The position numbers and the translations under genes are program-made. A model generated the notes under the pieces. That model was not told where the DNA came from. It searched no databases and saw only the letters and a program-made list of their open reading frames with translations. Of a stretch of 57,356 nucleotides of DNA, positions 52,186 through 57,356 are shown piece after piece. The stretch spans positions 1 through 57,356 of the forward strand of contig CAMCBZ010000014.1 in assembly GCA_945873145.1 (NCBI GenBank), written 5' to 3'. Origin of the DNA: an uncultured Prevotella sp. (GTDB lineage: Bacteria > Bacteroidota > Bacteroidia > Bacteroidales > Bacteroidaceae). The first letter of the stretch is position 1, and every line of letters starts with the position of its first letter.

Positions 52186-53787
52186 ATGGAAGGATTACGC
52201 ACAGGCTTAGTACTGTTGATAATTGTCTGTATGATGATGAAAACGACAAAATGTTTTTCCGGCAATGTGCGCCCAGCCGCTGTTGCCGGACAGTTTTATC
52301 CAGCTGACAGGCAGGAGCTGGAGGCCGACGTGAAGCAATATCTCTTTGCCGCGACAAAGGCGGGACTTCATTCGCCCGTCAGGGCGGTCATCGTGCCGCA
52401 CGCCGGTTATGTATTCTCCGGGCAGACGGCGGCCGAGGCTTTCGCACAACTCGACCCGAAGGTTCACTACGACCATATCTTCCTCTTGGGGCCCTCACAT
52501 CATATCGGTCTGGATGGCGCCTCAGTGGCTACCGCTTGGGAAGCATATCAGACACCTTTGGGTACGGTGCGAGTCGACACAGCACTCTGCCAACACCTTG
52601 TCGATGAGAACAAGGTGCTGACCTTTGAGCCACGAGCCCACGACAGGGAGCACTGTCTGGAAGTGCAGTTGCCCTTCCTGCAAGTGCAATTGGGCGAGAT
52701 GCCGCCTATCGTGCCGGTGATCATTGGCACGGAAGACTACTACACCCTTCAGGACATCGCACGGGCGCTCGTTCCCTACTTCACGCCGCGCAACCTCTTC
52801 GTCATCAGCAGCGACTTCTCGCACTACCCTTGCTACGACGATGCCGAGCGCGTGGACAAACGTACGGGCGACGCCGTGGCATCGGGCAGCCTTCATGCTT
52901 TCCTGCGTGCGCTGTCTGACAATGCCGATGAACATGTCCGCAACCTCGCCACGAGCGCATGCGGACAGGCAGCCATCGCCGTATTGCTGATGATGGCGGA
53001 AAAGGAGAAAGGACTGGAGATGCACCATCTCGCCTATTGCAACTCGGGCGACTCGCCGTACAGTGGTCATGACCAGGTAGTGGGCTACCATGCTTTTGTG
53101 ATGACGGCGGCTGATGCTAAAACAGAAAATACGGAGCAAAAAGAGACTGCAAGCCAAGACGTTTTGGATAAAGCGGCAAAGGATGACACAGCAAAGAATG
53201 ACCATTCGGACGAAGCATCGGCAACAAGTGCGGCTGTCAAAAGCGACTCAGCAGATGATGTCTTCGTGCTGAGTGACAGTACACGGCGCCAGCTACTCGA
53301 CATTGCCTGGAAGAGCATCCGCCGCCAGCAAATAGAGCCACCTCACAACCCGGAGTTGTTGCGCAACGGCGGTGCCTTTGTGACGCTGACAGAGAACGGG
53401 CGACTGCGTGGCTGCATCGGACACTTCGGTGAGGATGTGCCTTTGTGGCAGGTGGTGGTGGCCATGGCGCACGATGCCGCTTACCGCGATCCTCGTTTCC
53501 AACCTGTCACGCCCGATGAGTGGGATCGGCTGTCTATCGAGATCAGCGTGCTCTCACCGCTGAAGCGCATCCACGACATCAGTGAGTTCCACTATGGCAA
53601 GGAGGGTATCTACATCAAGAAAGGATGGCACTCGGGTACGTTCCTGCCACAAGTGGCTGAGGAAGTGAACTGGACCAAAGAGGAGTTCCTCGGACACTGC
53701 GCGCGGGACAAGGCCGGCCTGCCGTGGGACGGCTGGAAGGATGCGGAACTGTATACGTATAAGGTGGAAATAGTGAGGGCTCAATGA
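52186..53787 (+). CDS. AmmeMemoRadiSam system fused protein B-A (Memo-AMMECR1)
   Basis: 533 residues. Residues about 28-300 are the Memo-like B protein (RPAAVAGQFYPAD, VPHAGYVFSGQTAAEAF, LGPSHHIGLDGAS, SDFSHYP), related to extradiol dioxygenases. A linker of 55 residues rich in D, A, K, T and S follows. Residues about 355-530 are the AMMECR1-like A protein (GAFVTLTENGRLRGCIGH, DPRFQPVTPDEW, HSGTFLPQVAEE). The first 15 residues are hydrophobic with a Cys (LVLLIIVCMMM), which could be a membrane or lipoprotein signal or an artefact of choosing this start. It overlaps the radical SAM gene by 4 bp. The biochemical role of the system is not established. Confidence 0.9.
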   Translation: MEGLRTGLVLLIIVCMMMKTTKCFSGNVRPAAVAGQFYPADRQELEADVKQYLFAATKAGLHSPVRAVIVPHAGYVFSGQTAAEAFAQLDPKVHYDHIFLLGPSHHIGLDGASVATAWEAYQTPLGTVRVDTALCQHLVDENKVLTFEPRAHDREHCLEVQLPFLQVQLGEMPPIVPVIIGTEDYYTLQDIARALVPYFTPRNLFVISSDFSHYPCYDDAERVDKRTGDAVASGSLHAFLRALSDNADEHVRNLATSACGQAAIAVLLMMAEKEKGLEMHHLAYCNSGDSPYSGHDQVVGYHAFVMTAADAKTENTEQKETASQDVLDKAAKDDTAKNDHSDEASATSAAVKSDSADDVFVLSDSTRRQLLDIAWKSIRRQQIEPPHNPELLRNGGAFVTLTENGRLRGCIGHFGEDVPLWQVVVAMAHDAAYRDPRFQPVTPDEWDRLSIEISVLSPLKRIHDISEFHYGKEGIYIKKGWHSGTFLPQVAEEVNWTKEEFLGHCARDKAGLPWDGWKDAELYTYKVEIVRAQ

Positions 53788-54680
53788 AACAAGCATCATA
53801 TTATCATCTTGAAAAGATTACAGGACTGGGACAAGAAGCAGGTAACGACCTTGCCGCCCGTTGCGATCTCTGTCCCCATGCCTGTCTGATCCGTGAAGGA
53901 CATGCCGGGCGGTGCCGCTCACGCGTGTTTCATGACGGCAAGATGTGGGCGATGAGCTATGCTGAGCCCTGCGCACTCGCCGTGGATCCGGTAGAGAAAA
54001 AGCCACTCAACCACTTCCATCCCGGTACACGCTGTCTGTCGGTGGCCTGCACGGGCTGTAACCTGCGCTGTCTGAACTGTCAGAACAGTGACATCTCGCA
54101 GACTGGACCGGATGACGTGGCGCACGCTACGTGGCTGCCGGATGACCTCGTGGGCGTGTGCCTCCAGCAACACCTGCCGTCGATCGCCTATACCTACACC
54201 GAACCGCTGACGTGGATCGAGTATATGCTCGACACGGCGCGGCTGGCCCACGATCATGGCATCTACAACATCCTTGTGTCTGCCGGTTATATCAATGAAC
54301 AGCCGTTACGCGACCTGCTGCCCTATCTCGATGCGGCAAACATCGACTTGAAGAGTATCAGCGACGACGTCTATCACCGTCTCAACGGTGCTTCGCTGGC
54401 TCCAGTCCAGCGCACGCTGCGTCTCATCCATGAAGCGGGCATAGAACTGGAAGTCACTAATCTGCTCGTAGACGGATGGAATACGAGTGAGGAGATGGTG
54501 CGTGGTCTCTGCCGCTGGCTTGTCGACAACGACATGGCTGACGTTCCCTTGCACCTGAGCCGCTGTTTCCCCTCCTACCGCATGCCCGACCTGAGGCCGA
54601 CACCCCTCTCAGACATGATGCGTGCAAAAGACATTGCAAAAGAAGAAGGCATACGGTGGGTGCATCTCGGAAACGTGTGA
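53784..54680 (+). CDS. AmmeMemoRadiSam system radical SAM enzyme
   Basis: 298 residues. Cys92, Cys96 and Cys99 (CNLRCLNC) bind the radical-SAM iron-sulfur cluster. A second Cys group near the N-terminus (Cys27, 30, 34 and 44; CDLCPHACLIREGHAGRC) is typical of this PflA-like branch. Conserved SYAEPCALAVDPVEKKPL follows. It is translationally coupled to the fused B-A gene (ATGA overlap). Substrate unknown, probably a modification or tRNA/protein-related reaction needing the partner. Confidence 0.93.
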   Translation: MKQASYYHLEKITGLGQEAGNDLAARCDLCPHACLIREGHAGRCRSRVFHDGKMWAMSYAEPCALAVDPVEKKPLNHFHPGTRCLSVACTGCNLRCLNCQNSDISQTGPDDVAHATWLPDDLVGVCLQQHLPSIAYTYTEPLTWIEYMLDTARLAHDHGIYNILVSAGYINEQPLRDLLPYLDAANIDLKSISDDVYHRLNGASLAPVQRTLRLIHEAGIELEVTNLLVDGWNTSEEMVRGLCRWLVDNDMADVPLHLSRCFPSYRMPDLRPTPLSDMMRAKDIAKEEGIRWVHLGNV

Positions 54681-54762
54681 TAAGCCTCTATGTGAATGAT
54701 GGGCTTTCTATCAAAAGCTCATTATCTTCAATAAATCTTCATTTTGCATTATAATTTCATCA

Positions 54763-55347
54763 TCATTCTAATATTGCGTCAAATTTCCCATTAATTTTAA
54801 CATTATTACCTTGTAGGGTATAGACACCACGGCATCTCAACCCATCATTATATATCTCCGTAATATAAAATTCACCACCATAACTTCGGAAGTGCTCTCC
54901 CTGCCTCCTTACAATAGCAGTTCCTTCTATGTTGCACTTTTTGAGTTCAGCTAATATTTGCCTACTTGATACAGTAAGGTAATCATCAGCATCCACCAAA
55001 TTAGCTATGTCTGCATTAGGATATAATTTATAATTCACATTAGTATTTCCTTTTGCGTGACAACGTTGCATATAAAAGCAGATTTCATAAGAAGTTCTTT
55101 GTGGTTGACCGCTATTGCTTCCAGAAGTCAATTTTACTTGATAAGTGACGAGACTGTCAGACGAGCGAAGGCCTGTTACAGCCGAAGGTGAAAATACATA
55201 TTTAGAACCTATTTGATAGTAATTACTGTCATTGATTGTTGCAGACCCAAGTTCTGTATCGGAATATCCCTCAAAAGTAAAGACATGATCACAGCCTTCA
55301 AATAGAAATATACAAGGCAGTAATAAAATATATAGCATGTATTTCAT
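54763..55347 (-). CDS. small lipoprotein of unknown function
   Basis: 194 residues from the ATG at 55347; a frame 17 codons longer lacks a signal. Signal LYILLLPCIFLFEGC gives a lipid-modified Cys near 17. The mature part is beta-rich with aromatic residues and two possible disulfide Cys (EICFYMQRC). AT-rich relative to neighbours, with codon usage that suggests different origin. No family recognised. A 37-codon frame with its own promoter lies 67 bp upstream on the same strand and may share the transcript. Confidence 0.7.
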   Translation of the reverse strand: MKYMLYILLLPCIFLFEGCDHVFTFEGYSDTELGSATINDSNYYQIGSKYVFSPSAVTGLRSSDSLVTYQVKLTSGSNSGQPQRTSYEICFYMQRCHAKGNTNVNYKLYPNADIANLVDADDYLTVSSRQILAELKKCNIEGTAIVRRQGEHFRSYGGEFYITEIYNDGLRCRGVYTLQGNNVKINGKFDAILE

Positions 55348-55413
55348 ATCATTTCTATTTATTTGTTGTATATATAATGGTAGATGACAAAGTACCAAGG
55401 AGATACCTGTTCA

Positions 55414-55527
55414 TCATAGGAATAATCCAGACTGTAGAACCTTTATTTCTCCTTGGTGAGCCATAATAGCGGCCCACGTTTTATTTGTCTTCTTGACTTC
55501 TTCTTGCTTATTATTATTCGTCTCCAT
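55414..55527 (-). CDS. 37-residue small protein
   Basis: ATG at 55527, TGA at 55414-55416. The sequence begins METNNNKQEEVKKTNKTWAA, then a short segment ending SGLFL. The N-terminal half is polar and charged, and TWAAIMAHQGEIKVL could form one helix. It is supported by a promoter (55544-55551 plus TTGG 19 bp upstream) that puts the transcript start about 10 nt before the ATG. It resembles the short KTW-containing leader or antitoxin-like peptides I associate with Bacteroidota, but I cannot assign a family. Confidence 0.45.
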   Translation of the reverse strand: METNNNKQEEVKKTNKTWAAIMAHQGEIKVLQSGLFL

Positions 55528-55543
55528 AGCTACTTATTTTTTG

Positions 55544-55574
55544 CAAATATACAATAAGTTCTTGAATATTCCAA
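55544..55574 (-). promoter_or_regulatory. promoter of the 37-residue gene
   Basis: On the minus strand TTGG, 19-bp spacer, TATATTTG (55551-55544). The -7 box is perfect, and the -33 box has one mismatch. Confidence 0.65.
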
Positions 55575-55805
55575 GGAAAATGAAGATTTTATCTCACCCA
55601 TGCGTACCGAACTCGCGACCAGTCAAATAACAACTACCATAGCGATTTGACGTTAGTTAGATATTATTGTTGGCTAGAAGATATTCTTTCAAGATAGAAA
55701 AACATAAAAAATGAAAGAAAAGTGGGACAAAAAGTACAACGTCTCACTTTTTTTCGTATATTCGCAGGGTAAAAGACAATGTATAATAACCAAAACCAAA
55801 GAACT

Positions 55806-55973
55806 ATGAACACAAGAAACAAACAACTTACAGCAAAGGAGCGCCTGTACACAGGCAAGCATCACGGACGCCATATCGATGAGGACTTTGAGCACGACTG
55901 CCTCGATGGGGACAGTGGCGATATGGATAGCTACGACACCTTCGATGACAGCAATGCCAGAAAGAACGATTAA
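55806..55973 (+). CDS. 55-residue acidic small protein
   Basis: From the ATG at 55806 (ATG at 55779 is also in frame). The first 24 residues are basic (NTRNKQLTAKERLYTGKHHG), the rest strongly acidic (HIDEDFEHDCLDGDSGDMD). A TATATTCG box (55757-55764) lies 42 bp upstream with one mismatch to consensus. The stop TAA abuts a C-rich 3'-end repeat, the same placement seen after real genes, which supports it. Function unknown. Confidence 0.45.
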   Translation: MNTRNKQLTAKERLYTGKHHGRHIDEDFEHDCLDGDSGDMDSYDTFDDSNARKND

Positions 55974-56064
55974 GCCTCACCCCCTGCCCCTCTCCAAGAA
56001 GCCTCACCCCTAACCCCTCTCCAAGGGGAGAGGGGCAAGGGGGTGAGGCTGTAGGGGGTCAGGC
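55974..56064. repeat. C-rich 3'-end repeats, head-to-head pair
   Basis: Two forward GCCTCACCCC starts with CCCCTCTCC-AAGG-GGAGAGGGG, then CAAGGGGGTGAGGC, which is the reverse-orientation arm belonging to the minus-strand MATE gene that ends at 56070. Each flanking gene is followed by an arm in its own direction. Confidence 0.85.
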
Positions 56065-56069
56065 TGTCT

Positions 56070-57356
56070 TTACCCGCGCAACCGCCTTAGCGTATGCGCC
56101 ATGACGGGAACGGTCAGGGAGAACGAGCAGACGTCGCTGACGGCCTGACACATCTCCACGCCCATCAACCCGAAGAAATGCGGAAGGATGAGGATGAGCG
56201 GGATGAAGAAAAGGCCACTGCGCGCCGAAGCGAGCAAATTCGCGGCCACCGGCATGCGACACGTCTGCGTGAGCATGTTGCTCGTCATGATCATGCTGTT
56301 GAGCGGCAACGAACAGAGCTGCCAGCGCAGGGCGACGATACCCACGGCAATCACCTCCGCGTCGTTGCGGAAGATCCCGATGAGATGATCGCTGAGGAGC
56401 CAGCCGACGACCGTGCAAACGATGAGAAAGGTCGTGCCCACAGCGATCGTGAACCAATAGGCACGCTTCAGACGCGCAAACAGACGGGCGCCGAAGCAGA
56501 AGCCACAAAGCGGTTGGAAGCCTTGCCCCAAGCCGATGACGACGGCCATGACCATCATCGTGATACGGTTGACAATGCTCATGGCGGCAATGGCCGCGTC
56601 GCCATAGTTGCCTGCGGCATGGTTGAGCATGGTCGTGGCCAGACAGAGCAGTCCCTGACGACACAGCGACGGGCTGCCTCCAAAGAAGATCTCATTAAAG
56701 GCGGACCACGAGGGAGAGAAGAGCCGGAAACGGATGGCGATGTTCTCTCCACGGCGCGTCATGAAGAAAAGAATGAGGAAGCTTACCACCTGACCCGTCA
56801 CCGTGGCGAGAGCCGCACCGGCTACGCCCCAATGACACACAAAGATGAAGAGCGGGTCGAGGCCTACGTTGAGGATGGCGCCCGCGACGATGCCCACCAT
56901 GGCAAAGGAGGCGTTGCCCTGCAGACGCAGTTGATTGTTGAGCGTCAGCGAGCCGGTCAGGAAAGGAGCGCCGAAGAGCACGATGCCGAGATACTGCCGT
57001 GTGTGAGGCAGGATCGTCGGCGTGGCACCCAAGAGCAGTGACAGGGGATTGAGAAAAATCCACCCCAGCACTGCGATCAGCGTTCCCGCGATGACAGAGA
57101 AGCAAAAGCCTGTTGCTGCCATGCGCGCGGCGTTGTCGTGGCGGCGTGCACCCAACTCGCGTGAGATATAGTTGCCGGAACCGTGGCCAAAGAAGAAGCC
57201 GATGGCCTGCACAAAGAACATCATCGAAAACACCACGCCCACGGCAGCCGTAGACTGCGTGTCGAGCTTACCCACGAAAAACGTGTCCGCCATATTGTAT
57301 AGGGCGGTGACGAGCATACTGATGATCGTCGGGATGGCCATCGTCGGTATGACACG
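56070..57356 (-). CDS. MATE-family efflux transporter, 5'-truncated by window end
   Basis: At least 428 residues; the frame stays open to the last base, and the ATG at 57341 is internal to the usual RLAIPTIISMLVTALYNMADTFFVG opening of the family, so the true start lies outside. About 12 membrane helices in two halves (YNMADTFFVGKLDTQSTAAVG; NRITMMVMAVVIGLGQGFQPLCGFCFGA). Exports cationic drugs or metabolites using sodium or proton gradients. Stop codon 6 bp from the C-rich repeat. Confidence 0.92.
   Translation of the reverse strand, partial: RVIPTMAIPTIISMLVTALYNMADTFFVGKLDTQSTAAVGVVFSMMFFVQAIGFFFGHGSGNYISRELGARRHDNAARMAATGFCFSVIAGTLIAVLGWIFLNPLSLLLGATPTILPHTRQYLGIVLFGAPFLTGSLTLNNQLRLQGNASFAMVGIVAGAILNVGLDPLFIFVCHWGVAGAALATVTGQVVSFLILFFMTRRGENIAIRFRLFSPSWSAFNEIFFGGSPSLCRQGLLCLATTMLNHAAGNYGDAAIAAMSIVNRITMMVMAVVIGLGQGFQPLCGFCFGARLFARLKRAYWFTIAVGTTFLIVCTVVGWLLSDHLIGIFRNDAEVIAVGIVALRWQLCSLPLNSMIMTSNMLTQTCRMPVAANLLASARSGLFFIPLILILPHFFGLMGVEMCQAVSDVCSFSLTVPVMAHTLRRLRG

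Noticed and set aside
55598..55632. GGTCGCGAGTTCGGTACGC on the minus strand looks like a tRNA T-arm and 3' end
   Set aside because: No acceptor, D or anticodon arm could be paired around it. It might be a worn attachment site, but no integrase or second copy was seen.

Overview
The window reads as a chromosomal segment of a Bacteroidota organism, most likely Prevotella or a close relative. The evidence is a SusC/SusD locus, Bacteroidetes-type promoters (TTTG or TTG, about 19-20 bp, then TAnnTTTG) in front of many genes, Bacteroidetes-style lipoprotein signals, the C-terminal YNLAGQKV tail of one secreted protein, and a xylan gene set arranged like the xyn cluster of rumen Prevotella. No rRNA, tRNA, insertion sequence or CRISPR array was recognised.

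Layout. 1-4.2 kb: repeat-rich left edge, a TonB-dependent receptor, a Nudix hydrolase and a solitary kinase-like protein. 4.2-10.3 kb: glucuronoxylan module with GH67 alpha-glucuronidase on the minus strand, and divergently a GPH symporter, GH10 xylanase and GH43 enzyme. 10.3-12.4 kb: secreted hypothetical protein and a 1 kb gene-free stretch. 12.4-16.4 kb: ethanolamine ammonia-lyase (eutB, eutC) and an amino-acid-type permease, without microcompartment genes. 16.4-17.1 kb: intergenic region with a candidate small RNA and a perfect promoter for the next block. 17.1-34.8 kb: one long plus-strand block resembling an aryl-polyene pathway: ketoreductase, three ketosynthases (two with an extra C-terminal ketosynthase-like domain), two acyl carrier proteins, two hotdog dehydratases, thioesterase, O-methyltransferase, LpxL-like acyltransferase, fused glycosyltransferase-acyltransferase, LolA-like carrier, small multidrug-type transporter, two phytoene-desaturase-like oxidoreductases and a secreted esterase. 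35.7-45.7 kb: minus-strand polysaccharide locus (SusC, SusD, SusE-like, GH66, GH97) predicted to act on dextran-type alpha-1,6-glucan. 46-52 kb: minus-strand run of M3 peptidase, dCMP deaminase, S41 protease and a TPR/HTH membrane regulator that sits next to the SusC locus. 52.2-54.7 kb: AmmeMemoRadiSam pair (fused B-A protein and radical SAM enzyme). 54.7-57.4 kb: small lipoprotein, two tiny proteins and a MATE transporter cut by the right end of the window.

How it fits together. Two glycan-use modules feed pentoses/uronic acids and glucose. Ethanolamine use adds carbon and nitrogen. The large central block appears to build a methylated polyene acyl chain on carrier protein, attach it to a lipid or sugar-lipid and move it to the outer membrane. 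The genes usually needed to make and load an aromatic starter, and an MMPL exporter, are not in the window, so the product class is open.

Repeats are a notable feature. A C-rich palindromic element (GCCTCACCC...CCCCTCTCC-loop-GGAGAGGGG) lies just after stop codons in a fixed orientation relative to the gene, and has been absorbed into the C-termini of two proteins. A second element of about 380 bp occurs in two intergenic regions 23 kb apart. A short TATATAATAAGGTGTAG motif recurs just before start codons.
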